Assembly: GCA_015680685.1 (NCBI GenBank)
Contig: MNCI01012713.1
Span: 161,556 to 225,555 of the forward strand
Source: Gnetum montanum
Lineage: Eukaryota; Streptophyta; Gnetopsida; Gnetales; Gnetaceae
DNA length: 64,000 bases
Direction of reading: 5' to 3'
This document shows positions 24,070 through 36,844 of this stretch, piece after piece. The notes under the pieces were generated by a model. The model had not been told where the DNA came from and searched no databases. It saw only the letters and a list, made by a program, of their open reading frames with translations. The translations under genes and the position numbers were made by a program. How positions within the stretch are numbered: the first letter of the stretch is position 1; each line of letters opens with the position of its first letter.

Positions 24070-24900
24070 CTTAGGTAAAAGTGAATAAATAGTGCTAAAA
24101 TGCTATAAAATTATGCATGCACATGTAAATAAAGTCATTCAAGTTTACACGTGGAGTAAAGCAAGCCAAAAAAATTGCAATAAGGGCCTAAATAAAGGTC
24201 AAACCAAGGTTAAATAAAGAGAAGTATGAGAAATAAGGCTACAAATGGAAAATAAGGATCATAACTTTTCCAGTTTTAGATCTTAGCAAGCCATAATGCC
24301 AGTTTAGAGTCTTGGTAAACTATGATGTCAATTTAAGGCCTTAGTAGGCCATGGTCACATGGTTTTAAATGGTGGTCAAGGAAGGTCAAACCCCATTATT
24401 TAATACATATAAAAGGCTAAACAAAGGTAAACAAGGCTATAATAAGGCAAATAAGGAAATCATAAGGATGGACAAAGGCTATAAGAAGGTTATTAAGGTC
24501 AAAAATGCAACATAAGGCCAAAAATAAGTTGAAACAAGCTACATATGGTAAAGACTTAATTAATATAGGTTAAAAGGGTTAAGTTTTACTAGTTTTAGGC
24601 CTTAGTAGGATAGGATGCTAATTTAAGGCTAAATAAAGGCAAATAAAGCTATAATAAGGCAAATAAAGAGAATATAAGGTTGCATAGAGGCCACAATAAT
24701 ATCAACAAGGTTGAAAATGTAACATCATGCATAAAAAAGTTAAAGCATCATGTAATAAGGCAAGAAATCAAGTAAAAGAGGCTACATATGGTGGAATTTA
24801 GCTAATAAAAGTTAACAATGATTAGGTTATATCAATTTTAGGCCTTAGCATGCCATGATTTACAAATACAAGGCTATTAGGTGGGTTTGGTCATTAGTCT
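24070..24900. other. E2 spacer upstream of RT, with 29 bp repeats
   Basis: Non-coding sequence collinear with 47604-48300 of E5. It includes three 29 bp units at 24274-24360 and single decayed units near 24590 and 24830. Repeated AATAAGG/CAAATAAGG words give it a low-complexity look. Just before the RT frame both copies share a pyrimidine-rich stretch ending ...AAG/TGCCACTT, discussed under findings as a possible splice acceptor. Confidence 0.6.
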
Positions 24901-25045
24901 GGGCCTGAGGTTGAGTCTGGGCCTGAGATGCCAGATAAGGCTAAGAGAAGGAGCATTCCCGAAACCAGACCATTTTTTTCCCTGTGCAGTGTCAAAATCC
25001 ACCAAAAATATAATTTCATTTTGAATTTGATGCAAATGGGGCAAT

Positions 25046-25378
25046 CTCCTCATCTCTCCTTGTTAACCACAGATTGAAAATTATTCTGGCTTTTCTGGGT
25101 ATGTAGAATCCATCCACGGTCACAGATTCCATGACTTCTCGAGGAATACATGGGTGCAGACACAAAGTTTCTTTGATGACACAATGTAGGTACTTGATCT
25201 TCTCCGTTCAACTCTCATCTATAGTGCCACCTACTTGGACAATCACTGATCTAATTTCTTGTCTGAGTCTGGCCATGGTGGAAGTGTTTCTAACAATCTT
25301 GCTCATGGCCCATTCCAGTGTTACTGTGGATGAATCTGTTGCACTGTACAAGTCCAACATAATGGACTTGAAACAATG
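25046..25378 (-). pseudogene. Cytochrome P450 fragment (I-helix to K-helix)
   Basis: The - strand frame gives M-L-D-L-Y-S-A-T-D-S-S-T-V-T-L-E-W-A-M, the oxygen-binding I-helix of plant P450s (usually A-G-T-D-T-S-x-x-T-L-E-W-A-M). It continues with R-L-R-Q-E-I-R and the K-helix K-E-T-L-C-L-H-P. There the ExxR Arg has become Cys, a single CpG C-to-T change. P-R-E-V-M-E-S-V-T-V-D-G-F-Y-I-P and N-L-W follow. One in-frame TGA interrupts it. The haem-binding Cys loop and N-terminal anchor are not present, so this is roughly a quarter of a P450. P450s are ER-bound monooxygenases; this piece cannot work. It lies about 60 bases downstream of a glycosyltransferase fragment, with no spacer large enough for normal gene ends. 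Confidence 0.8.
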
Positions 25379-25439
25379 CATGGTGTAGGTGTAGGGATCC
25401 TACTGCACAAATGTAGAACTGCATCAATACAATCTGCCT

Positions 25440-25853
25440 CGCTTGGCAAACCAACCAAATTCTATTGATGTTCCCAAAGTTCAACGCTGATGTAACTGAC
25501 TCTGCCTGGATCATGGTAGCTTCTCCCCAACCTACCTAAATACTATCGGTGAGTTCTATCTTGTATCAAAATGTACATTTTTTCATCCTTTCGGTAAATT
25601 TGAAACCAGGCCTTGTGTGAATATAAATCAAAAAGTTCAGTTCCTCAACATCCATGAAAAACTGATGCCACAAGAAATTCAAAGGAAGACTGCCACGAGC
25701 AAGGAAAAGAAATGCAATCTTCAGCTTTCCATCATAATATTCGTAAAAAACATGATTGTTAACTACCAAGGACTGAACGCGCAGATGCATGAATGTCTTA
25801 AGTAGCAAAAGTAGCACCACAATGATGATGAAAATGGAGCCAAAGCGTGACAT
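25440..25853 (-). pseudogene. GT14 (core-2/I-branching, BC10-like) first exon
   Basis: The ATG at 25853 starts a type II membrane protein: a short N-terminus, then a hydrophobic segment (I-F-I-I-I-V-V-L-L-L-L-L) at about residues 7-20. The family opening strand K-I-A-F-L-F-L-A-R-G-S-L-P-L-N-F-L-W and I-Y-I-H-T-R-P-G-F follow. After a TGA (about 25566) and a TAG the frame still reads V-G-W-G-E-A-T-M-I-Q-A-E, the BC10-like G-W-G-E-x-S-M-I-x-A-E block. Similarity fades at about 25440. Such proteins are Golgi glycosyltransferases; BC10 in rice affects cell-wall polymers. Only the first ~135 residues of a protein of usually 350-400 remain. Upstream sequence to about 26180 may be its leader or promoter. 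Confidence 0.8.
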
Positions 25854-26185
25854 CCATCTGTGAGAAGGATACCTGAGATTTCCCTACCGTTGTGGCACTG
25901 AGGACACTTGCTTCTTCATGTCTCATGATCCTCATCCACCGCCCAAAGCAAAAATCTCACATAAACACAAGAATTTTCCGAATACTTGCAGGAACACTTT
26001 TTAACTCAAAATCTCGAACAACGTTTTAACTCCAGAATAATTTTAACTCAAATTATTTTTCTCTCTTCTTCTTTTGTTTTCTGCACTTCATATACAAGGC
26101 AAAAAACTGCAAAACCTTTAATTAATTTTATCATGCCAACCTGTTCCATGAAATGGCCAAAATGTGCCAACAGGTTTGAAGGGAC

Positions 26186-26312
26186 CTCTAAAGCTTTATT
26201 TGATGGAGAGGCATTCAGAGGTTCAACTGCTTATGGTTGTGAGGGTTTGGTTGGATTGTTGGTTCTAAAAAAAGGTCTTCTCTTCATCCTGTTAGTTGTG
26301 AGTATATATGCT
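26186..26312 (-). pseudogene. E1-family gag fragment
   Basis: Clear nucleotide match to 8000-8130 of E1: GTTTGAAGGRA, TTATTTGATGGAG, CATTCAGAGGYTCAAC, GGTTGTGAGRG. On the - strand it translates as the Pro/Ser/Asn-rich part of gag ahead of the protease. Only about 130 bases are present, directly abutting the host-derived segment. Confidence 0.75.
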
Positions 26313-26699
26313 CATTGTAGTCATTAATAATGATTTATTTTTCTTTTACTATTATATCATTAAAAGAACACACATCATCAATTATTAGTATAACTTCTTC
26401 TCATAATTTTGAAAGCCCATGATTAGCAAAAAATGAAAATGAAATCTAAGCTATGGAGTTAGAAGCATGGTAATTACCTTAGAAAGTTTGAATTACATAT
26501 GCTTACTATGACCTATTCTATCCAAATTTTACATTCATCTTCCACCAAGATAAATTGTTCTAATTGAGAAACGACAAATACTTGATAGAGTAGCTCCATT
26601 CATGCTAAAACTATTCATAACTAGAGCTTAGTTAGGCCATGTCATAGAAGGCTATCATACAATAAGAAGACAATAAGATATTACCAATTTGATCCTAGT

Positions 26700-29250
26700 G
26701 TATGCAACACAAATCAACAACAAGAATAATATCATTGCAAGAAGAATAGGAATAATTTTCCATTAGCTCTAGAATCAAAGAAGGTATAGAATAGGATCTA
26801 TGAGGAGGAATAATCAATTTTTTCTAGGTCTATTCCATATCAAACTAAGCACACTGTGTCCAAATTCAATAAGGAAGAGTTGTGGAACATTGCCACAAAA
26901 TCCTTTCTAAGAAAGCATTCTACCAAAAGGAAAGAGATCATAGAGAAGATAGAGTTGACAAACTAACTCTAATGAATTCTCCCTATTAGATGATTTAGAG
27001 AGTAATGATAGAAAAAGGGTGAAGTGTAATACAAGAAAAAGAAAAGATAGATGGAATCAAAATAAAATAAAATAAGAACATGATAATGATCCAAATATGT
27101 TACAATTAGAAACACAAAAAATTCCAAGCTCAATGATAAGGATGAACCATTTTTGGCTAAGTATCAACATAAGATCTACATCAATAGGCTTGAAATGAAC
27201 AATATGTTATGTATATTTAAAGAGGACGATTAAGATGCTTTGCATCAAAGATATTGTTGACATCTAAAGAAGGCTATAAAACTAATTCATAAAATGTGTT
27301 ATAAGCCTTTCATGATGCTTGTGCCTTATAGAATATTGAAAGCAAGTGATAAAAATTAAAGTTATCTTTTGTAATTTTAACAAAGGAAGTAGAAAGCTAG
27401 TACAAATATCTAGATTCAAACTCCAATTAAAGATAGAGTATTATATCACAAGCCCTTAAGGAAAAGTATCAGACTTAATCTCACTTATCTTCTTTGAGAA
27501 AATAGGTTTAGGGATAGAAGTAGGATACTTGTAAATCATTAGATGTAGCCTTTGGTAGATATTACATTCTACTTCATAGATGCCTAGGCTATCTCTTCTT
27601 CCCAAAAGAGTAACCTTGCAACATTGTTGATAGGCTAATAAACATAACTCATAAGACTATAGAGATATATGCCTAAGAGTAACTGATAAAATTGAATTTC
27701 CATGATCTTTAAAAGCTTATAGATCAAGTAGCTAGGAAGAAAGGGGAATTCCAAAAAAGATAAGGTGTAGAGAAATACACTATAGATTCATCTCCAAGTA
27801 ATAAAAAGGCAAAAATTTATAAACCCTAAGAGGTGGATGCAATCTAGAAGATAGTGTAGTAGGAGACTTTACCAATCTATAAGTTAATCTTAAAATTTGT
27901 AGGAAAGGTTAACAAAATATGGGATGCAAACAATGAAATCATTTAATCATATTAAAAATAATGGATAAGAGAAACAAATAGGAAAAGATAGTAGAATCCA
28001 AACAAGAGACAACAAAAGAATAAAATTCTAAGAGAAGAAATATTTCCTATTGGTGAAAAAGTGTCTAAATTAGAAACAAAAATTATTGCTAGCTATGACT
28101 ATTATCAATATGAATAGGCCAAGGATGTTTGACCTGTTATGTTTCAAATGATCATAGCAATCTAAGGTTTGTTAGAAGGGATATGTCAGGGAGGTTGTCA
28201 TATTCACAAACTAATTACAAAAATACCTCATACTATTCAAGATAAGTAACATCTTAATCACAAGAGTAATATCAAAAATAGTTACAACCTCTATAATTGT
28301 GAGGAATGTAATTACCACAACAATACCCATGCTACCAACTTAATCCTTATAGGTACTATGTACAACAACTAGTCTATACAAAAAGTCTTCATTTTCTTCC
28401 ATATCATTAGTATCCTTTAGAATATCATCCACTTGTTACATATACTCCTCAATTATGATATTATGTACCTAATTTAGCTCAAAAGTTCTCATCTTATGTG
28501 CCTCTTATTTAAATGCAAGAAGATCTTACTAAAACCATAAAATAGAAATGCTACTTATGTAGTTCATATACAAGTAAATAATGAACATATTAGTCTAGAG
28601 TGTAAACTTAAAAAACATCATTTCTTTAAGAATAAACCTATGTTTGTGCCCATTTCTAGTGGATCCATTCATTAACATAATTTATTGGAGATTCAACATC
28701 TATCAACATAAAACAAAGTAAGTGTGTTTCCTCATGTGTCAAAACAATAATCAATAGATAATACAATAGAAGAAAATACTATTGTAATAGTCCTTATTAC
28801 TCAAGAAATCATAAATTAGATTAAATCAAGATTTATTTCACTAAAAAAGCCAATTCCTACAAGTGCACTTGTTTAGTTGTAGATTGTAAGACATTTAATG
28901 ATGTAAAGCCCTACTAGATTCAAGTTTAAGCATAAATCTTATCACAAAGAAAATGTATTAGGCATGGAATATTCCTTCACTAAAAAAGCAAGTAATCTTA
29001 GGCTAGATTGGCAAATCAATAAACCATAGTACCTCTAGAACATGTTGAAGATATTGTAACCACTATTAATAGGATGTCCTATCTTGTTATTCTTTGATAA
29101 TTCATACCAAGGGCAACACAAGTGACTTTCTTACCATTATGAAAAGGTCAGGCTCATGAATATTTATGTAAAATTAAGTATTAGAATTCTTACCTTAAAA
29201 TGTTTCAAGTAAAATGAACTTGATACAGTGCAGAGACAGAAAGTTACATT
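26700..29250 (+). pseudogene. E1-family gag-protease relic
   Basis: Heavily decayed + strand copy. The block near 27317-27415 (TTTCATGATGCTTGTGCCTTATAG and on) aligns with E1 gag, reading F-H-D-A-C-A-L. Further on, G-R-Y-Y-I-L-L-H-R-C matches E1 R-Y-Y-A-L-L-H-H-C. Near 29030-29080, P-L-E-H-V-E-D-I-V-T-T matches the E1 protease P-L-E-L-V-E-D-I-V-T-T. A region rich in Tyr, Asn and Gln lies between, as in E1. Nearly every 10-20 codons carry a stop. It is on the opposite strand from the E1 fragment at 26186-26312. Confidence 0.6.
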
Positions 29251-32200
29251 CATTACCTATGATGAAATAGGATGCAGTTGTGTAGAATGTAAAAACTACC
29301 ACTAGCCCAACATGTAGCAATTGTGGAGAATAATAGTGTATGCAAAAATTATATATGCAAAAGTGAATATACAAGAAGACATCTATTGGTTAGATGAAAA
29401 CTAAGAAATAATGTCTAATATATACATGGAACTCTTACAATAGCTTATCAGTTCCTATGTTGAAGAAAAGAACCAAGAAGAAGGCTTACAACATGAAGTT
29501 TTGCAATTTGGCTATACACAAGAGGAAAGCATTATTTAGAAAAAATTGAAATTTAAAAAAATGTTTCTAAATCATTTAAAATAAATAAAATTTATAATTC
29601 ATTAAAATAACTATATCTAAATAAGAGAAAATTGATTATCATTAACACTATGTTTATTAGTAAACTAAAACATAAATTCTTAAAGATCTTAAGTATGAAA
29701 CCTACAATACAAATCTAGGTAGTACATGGTCCATCTTCTGAATCTTCATTCATAATAGTAGTTGTAGAGAATATGATGTTTACTAATAGAATTATTAATT
29801 GTGGATTTTTAGTTTTTTGAGCTTTACCCATTTCTTTTCATTTTCATATTTCTTTATATTTTCTCATTTCTTAAGATTTTGTGACTTTCTTATATGTTTT
29901 TCATTTCTTAATTGAATTTCTTTTCTTAGCTATTTTTATTTCTTTAGAGTCTTTTTTATTTCTTTCATGGTGAAATATTAGTACTTTTATTATATTTTTC
30001 TCTTTTTTTAACATGATATGAATGATTTTACAAGTCTACATCACAAAGATGCATAAATCTATTCCATATTGCCCACTAGAAGTATTACATTTATAATGAC
30101 TAGTTAAACCACTTCATTCATCCATCCATCCATCTTCCATTAATAAAAGGTTATTTCCATAGGAACAATATGATTATTATAACCCTAAAAACACTAATGA
30201 ACTTCATGATTCAAGAAAGGATGAATGATTAAGGAAGAAGAAAAAAGTGTATGACATCAAGGAAATTTTTTGACTATCCAAGATGTCATTGTGGGATTGA
30301 TTGTTTTACTACATAGCTACATGAACTATGAGATACCAAGAGATAAAAAGAGGAATAAACCTTAAAAACAACACTACTTGATAAATCACTAGAAAGAAAT
30401 GTAACCACATGTCTAAAGATAGCCTTCTATTAATGGGAGAGTTGATTAATTAATAAAATTAACTAGTCTTGATATGTTATTGAAAAGTCATATGATCCAT
30501 ATCCAAAGATATACCTCTTTCATGAAAACAATATTGGGACTATCCTCAACAAGTGACTAGAAAGACATGTGATCCATGTTTGAAAATGCACCACTAATCA
30601 ATAATTTAAGATAAATTTTAATTAATTTAATACTAAGTCAGTATGCTTCATATTATTCTCCCTAATAAGGTAATAGTCTAGTCTTGTAGCTATGTTTCTT
30701 TTTCAATTAATTCTTTGATGGCATTCTTGAGGATGATACAATGTGATGACATTGGAAGAGGTATGACTTGGTCTTGAGTTTGGATGAAAGAATAAGGTGA
30801 TTTACATTAATCGCACTAAACACATAAGATACTTTGTATCTATGAAAATAGTAACTCATATCTCACTTCTCCTTTTATTGCATACTATTCTACATCATAA
30901 AATTATTATAAATTAATGCTTTCATGTTATGATAATATGATACAAATTTGTAGAAATGACCAATGAACATTATTTTGACTTATGCTTTTTATTAATATTA
31001 AGCTACTAAGATATAGATATCTTGGTTAGTAGTTATTTAAGGATGAGAAAATAATATCATACTATAGGAAGGACCTACTTAACTCTTATTAATGATTAGT
31101 TATATTTTCATTAGAAAAATATTACAATACTATTTGGCTTATTTTAATCTTGAAATTATTTAATATTTCCTTTCAAAACCTTACCCTTTGGACATAAAAC
31201 ATCATACTATGTACATATTATATCAATTTTCACGAAAGTAGTTTTTTAGGCATGGGGAAGAAAGAATTATAAATTTACAAATTAAGAAACATAAAGATAA
31301 ATTTAATATTTAGGATGCCATAAAAAAGGAAAACAAATTAACATGAGAAGAAAACATTTCTTTCTAAATTAGGTGTTAACTTATTGATCTTTTGGTCCTT
31401 AATGCAAATGACACTTGAAAGATCAAGAGACCAAGGTAGAAAATGATATATGAACCTATGCAACAACAAGAAAAATCAAAAGGAAATGATCATGAACATT
31501 GTATTCCAGTCCATGTATAGGTTCACAAAAAAATTTAAAAGATGAGATTGCCAAACCAATAAGGAGAAGAATATGTCCATTCAACAATACTTTTGGAAGA
31601 AGGACAAAGCACTTATCCCACATTAGTTGCAATTCTTGAAAGTTAGTCATTTCCAATAAACTTTTAATGATGTAAATTTTGTATAAATACCTACTTCAAA
31701 ATTTTATCAAATGTAGCACTTCACTTTTGTCATGTATTCAATTATGCAATTAGTTGATTCTTGGTAAACCCATAATATTTTTAGTTAGACTTCATTTAGC
31801 TTATACAACTTGAGGATAAGTTTTTGATGTGTCTTGGGGGTTTGATAAAACATCGTATATCTTATGTTGGAAAGCTTAAGGCTAATGTAACGTTTTATTT
31901 GCAAATGTTAACATAGCCATTATCTCGAAATTGATTAATAATAAAAATTATAGTGCATTGTCTACTGAAATATTACTAGTGCAAAGTCAAATCCTATGAT
32001 GCTATGTTACCAATGTAACATATCTTGGTTATTCCTCATCTATAAATATACACATTGGAATGGTGGAAAGATCATGGTTTAGTTATTAGCATCCAAACTC
32101 TTGTAATTTTTTTTTATAATTCTTACTTAGTTAGCAAGGTCCTAGAGCATGTGTCCATGTTAATTAGCTAAAGTCTTTATTCTAATGGTTATGCCTAGAT

Positions 32201-33105
32201 GTATTCATGAACAATAATAAAGAACAAGATTGATTCCTACAAATTACAACACTTTCACTAAGATAATATTTCCTTTTCAACAATGAATTATATGCATATA
32301 TTATTCCATATCTACTTATTACTTTCCTAGCATAGTATTTACATTTATTTTACATGTTAAATTATTGGTGGAATTAGTTTGATGTGATCTTGAACATTAA
32401 ATTTGCATTAGCCTAGTAAACCTAGCAGCTAGACATTTGGTACATTTAATATAGGATTAGCTTGGTAATCCTAATAGATGGTAGTGATATTTTGGAACCA
32501 TGATGGAAAATGATGGAATAGACACCTATAACCTTGGATTAGATTAGGATTTACTTTTAATCAATTTAATAGTTAGATTTATCTTAGATTAATTTTTATT
32601 TTTAGAATTTTTTTTATTTTTAGGAATATGAGATAAATACATACAATACCCTTCCTACCTAAGCTAAGAAAATAATATATTACATTACTTTAATCCTTAT
32701 AACTTTGATCATGATAACTAACAACAACATAAACTAAAGATAGCTATGAACATAACCTTTGTTATGATAAAATGCTAAATGTTAGAGCATCACTAAAATG
32801 AATTGCACTAGCCATGAAATGAGATCAATAAGTATAACATAAAATATGAGAGTACACTAATCATCAATAAAAGAAATAAACATGTATATGAAATAGGAAA
32901 GAGATGAAGTATAAGCATAAATGCAACTATATGCATAGGAAAAAATAAAGTTATAAACATTAAATATTAGTAATATAAAATCTCTTAGTAGAGATACATT
33001 AATAAGAGCTATCTATTACCCATATGAACCAAGGTATATATCAAAACGTAAGCATGAGATAAGAAGATAATTGATATAAACAAAATGAATATGATTGAAC
33101 AATGA
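29251..33105. other. About 3.9 kb with no recognised gene
   Basis: Very AT-rich. A strongly T/C-rich tract (TTTCTT words) lies at 29805-30010 and a short CATC repeat at 30120-30135. The open frame at 31456-31656 (-) has no family features. CTTGGGGGTTTGATAAAAC near 31834 could be an old polypurine tract and LTR start, but nothing else supports it. Confidence 0.4.
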
Positions 33106-33185
33106 GGTATTAGCCTAGTGGTATAGGTCTTGGCCTGGTAATCCCAAAGTTATAAACTTCTATAAATCTTTGGATGTATCTATGT
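33106..33185 (+). repeat. tRNA-like sequence, possible SINE head
   Basis: TAGCCTAGTGGTATAGG matches the pol III A box (TRGYNNARNGG). About 35 bases on, AAGTTATAAACTTC is in the place of a B box but fits poorly. I could not fold a complete cloverleaf with anticodon. A decayed tRNA-derived SINE or tRNA pseudogene is more likely than a working tRNA. Confidence 0.4.
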
Positions 33186-36149
33186 TTCACTTATTTTGGA
33201 TTCCAAAATGACTATGATCTACTCTAGGCATCTACTAGACATGTGTAAATATTATCAAATGAACATGATATAAAGAAAAGTATCTAATAATATTAAACAT
33301 AATTAAATATTAAATACCTCCTTAACTATATCCTTAGGATTATGCATTCCCTAGTAAGAGATATCTCTAGTATCTATCTATCATACAAATATTCATAATC
33401 TATATGAACATTATATCCAAATCATATAATACACACGAATGAATAATAAAATACTAGCAAAAAATAGAATATCATAACATATAACTACTAATAGTAGGAA
33501 AGTAAAGCTATACTACCATGATCCATCGTACTAAATAGTGTTCAAGCACATTTAGATCCATAGTTCATACATCCATGAATGAACATCAAAATAATAAATG
33601 ATAACAAGTCAAAATAAATAGCAAATATATAAGATTAGGAAAAGAGAAATTAGAATCTCAAATCCTCTATGCATAGGACTTACCAACTCCTCCGAAAATA
33701 TTAAGATTTGAAATATAAAGATAAGTTAAAATAAAACTATATAAGATCCTTTTCCACCTTTCTTAATGGGACCAATGGTAAGGGTCATGGACTTTGGGCT
33801 CATGTAAGGAGGATATGTTAACTTGCAATAATACTAGTTAACATTCAAATCACATACAAAATAAATTATTTAAACATGCATTCCAAACAAAGACCATAAT
33901 ATAAAGTATAAATAATATCTCACCGCCACCTATACATACCACTTGTAGTGTAGAGAGTGAAATAAGTTGAGATGTGTATTTGATTTGGATTCTAATATAC
34001 ATAAAAATTAAACCATGCTCATGAGACTTAATTATTAGTTTAATGCTAGTGATGTTCTAGTCATTAGAGAATAAATCTAGTGTTAGAGATGTTAAACATT
34101 CCTTTAAAACCTAGAGATATATAGAATTCAAAGAGATTAAACATACCTTCTCTTCTACATGATGGGGTATTTAACAAGATACCTACCAATGTATTTACTG
34201 GAGATCAGTCAATAGCATTCTAGGACATCCATTACTAGCCTATCTCTTAACTTATTACTAGCTCCAATAAATAGGAAGTAAAATGATAATAACACTATAA
34301 TAGGAAAAATTCCCAAAGTGTACATTAAACATAAAATAATACATGAAATACAATAGATCTAACGGTGGTAGAATGAATTCATTCTAATTGCACTATTGAA
34401 CCTATGCATGGAAAGTTGAAATTTTACCTAACTAAAATACAAAACATATAATATGATAAAAATGTTGCTTACCATTCTGCAAAACTATAAATGAAAATTC
34501 TACCAATGCTACCATACTCACTAGGATGTTGCCATTAGCCATAACTACCCAAGTTATGTGGTAACTTCAATCATGACCTATACATTTGTTGTAACTTCTC
34601 TTTACAAGTCACTATGAATGTCATTACCTAAGCTTTAGCTCTTGATGTATGTTACAACTTGAAACACAAGGTGCTACATATGTTGCAACTTATAGATGTA
34701 ATTCGCAATGTCTACTTGGGATCACGACGTAAGTCATAATATTCCTAGATGCTAAGATATGCTACAGGCTACTACACACCTACTAGAAAATGCTACTAAT
34801 AGGTCAAACTAGGTTCTAGGTTAGTGAAATGATTGCTACACCAACTAAATGAAAATGTAATACATAATATCACTTCATAAAAGTTGATGGTAGGTACTTG
34901 AAAATTCTTGGACAATAATATAAACTATAAAATTCTAAAAAATTACTAGATCTACTATAAAATAAAGTTACAGTACATCTACTACTATCTAGAAAGATAA
35001 ATCCATAACCAATATGAAATGAAAAATACATCTAAGATGATAAAACTATATCCACTATCTAGAAATGAAATTACTAAGAATGTTAAAATGTAAAATATAT
35101 ACTAAAAATAATATAAAATTATGTTTTCTTTTGAAATTACATATTAATAACCAATATTAGGAACCTAAATAATAATGTAGAATATAATAGCTTAAAAAAT
35201 CTAAATCTACTATGATTAAAAAATGAAGCCTATAACTACCAAAATAATAAGTTGTTAAAAATGAGAAAATATAGAATAAATAAAAATATTACCAAAAACT
35301 CAAAAAATAATATATACAAAGATTCTATTGAGCTAAACATGTATTTCTATCCAAGACAAAGAACAATAAAACCTATATGCAATATAAACTACAAGAATTG
35401 ATATAAAAGAAGAGGAATCAAAAGAACTTATTTGTTGCATGTTGATCTAGATCTAATGGAGACAACTACACTACATACATCCAATACACATGAATCACCT
35501 CAATGCATATAGTTACAACAATAGCTACATGTACATTCTCATCAATACCTTCACCAGAGCTTTCACTTCTATCACATCCTAACATTCATACTTATAATGA
35601 AAGTAAAACTTAATTATCTATTAGGCATGACAAATAAGAACTTAACTACTTAATAAGTCATTAATTAAAATTGATCACTTATAAAACTGTTTAAGCATGT
35701 AAACTAATTTGGAGTCTTAATAACTTTGAAAATTTACATTAGCACATTTATGCCCACATATGTCATTAAAATATTATATTAAAGTTCAAGGAAAAATCCA
35801 TATTCATTCTCAAAATATATATCCTTTAAATATTCATAATAAGAAAGGAAATAGAATAATAGATAATAGTCATCCAATGTTGATACTTCTTTAGCGTCTC
35901 CTTATCCACCTCTAATAACACCTATAAAATATGCATGGAACACATGCAAGAATGGCTTGAACATCTTCATAATAGAGGAAATCCACCTTGAAGCTTCCTA
36001 AAAAAATACTAAAATATGTATCCCCCACTACAAGATACATTATTAGAACCAACAAAAATTACTAATTAATGAAACCATTAATCAAATCATTAATAATTAT
36101 TATTAATGCATTAATCTACCATTAATCCATCATCTAAATTTACCAGTGT
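33186..36149. other. About 3 kb with no recognised gene
   Basis: AT-rich, with no family-like reading frame on either strand and no repeat pair that I could detect. Confidence 0.4.
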
Positions 36150-36670
36150 TAGTCTCGTGAGTTTTCAACATCAAACTTAGAATAACTATAAGGTTGATAC
36201 TAACTTAACTTGAAATCAAGGAATTCTTAATATAATATCTCCTCTATCTAGGCCAACCCTCATGAATGATCAATTTTTTGGTTATGTTATTGTAGTATTA
36301 GTCTTATAGCTATCCTACAGTGTAGCCTCCATTATCATTTATACTTGATATTAAGTACATGTCAATAATGTTCATGTTCTTACTCTAAATTCAAATATAC
36401 CAAGACAAACTAGCCAATATTATGAGTCTAACATTATTTCCTAGTCCTTAGATATTTCCAACATGTATATAAACATCCAAAATATCTACTAGCCATCATT
36501 AATTGAAAATGTCATTTTTGTTAGAGACTGTGATTGCTAAGCTATTTTTAAAAATGTTATAAAATTTTTTCATGATTTACAACATGATCCATAGCTCCAT
36601 TATGACCTTGATCACAATGCTTGGATTAACTACCATCATCACTACTACTAGGAGGAGATCATACAAGAGA
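36150..36670 (-). repeat. Inverted relic of the A/B repeats
   Basis: Read on the - strand it resembles 18540-18900. TTGATACTAACTTAACTTGAAATCAAG corresponds to the reverse complement of the AGTTGAGTTAGTATCATG block. TTCATGATTTACAACATGATCC to ACTAGGAGGAG corresponds to the reverse complement of the end of A'. Similarity is patchy. Confidence 0.4.
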
Positions 36671-36844
36671 AATATGACTACAAAACCCAAAGTGAAAAAT
36701 TTAGAAAAGGTGAATTACAATGAGAAAATAGAGATTCAAGATTAGAATTGTTGAAGAAAAAAAATAAAGATAGCTTTAAAAGTGATGAAAAAAGAACATT
36801 TTCTCTATCTTGAATATTAATTAAGAGAAAAGCTTTGCTATTAT

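Larger units (their letters stand above)
19013..24900 (-). mobile_element. E2: 3' part of a Ty3/gypsy Tat-like element
   Basis: On the - strand: spacer (24900-24070), RT-RNase H-integrase (24069-20650), a short 29 bp repeat, a hairpin-prone polypurine region, then the 3' LTR (20427-19013). Gag, protease and 5' LTR are absent. At about 24900 the sequence switches to a host-derived segment. The interior is collinear with E5 (43848-48300), including the non-coding spacer upstream of RT, so E2 and E5 are one family. Confidence 0.8.
24901..26185. other. Host-derived segment with two gene fragments
   Basis: This block differs from its surroundings: it keeps CpG (for example CTCGAGG, CACGGTC, CCGAATAC), has higher GC, and few stops in its coding parts. 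It holds a GT14 first exon with upstream sequence and a P450 piece, both on the - strand. On the left it joins the E2 spacer next to two copies of GTCTGGGCCTGAG (about 24894-24928). On the right it joins an E1-family gag fragment at about 26186. The carrier (Helitron, Pack-type element or LTR element) is not evident. Confidence 0.6.

Noticed and set aside
24990-25045. Continuation of the P450 to the haem-binding loop
   Set aside because: A few residues further on are vaguely similar, but there is no F-x2-G-x-R-x-C-x-G motif, so the fragment is ended at the K-helix side.
31800-31860. CTTGAGGATAAG...CTTGGGGGTTTGATAAAAC as polypurine tract and LTR start
   Set aside because: It looks like the end of a gypsy pol followed by an LTR, but no pol reading upstream and no second LTR were found.
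33106-33185. Functional tRNA gene
   Set aside because: The A box fits, but the B box is poor and no acceptor stem or anticodon arm can be paired convincingly.
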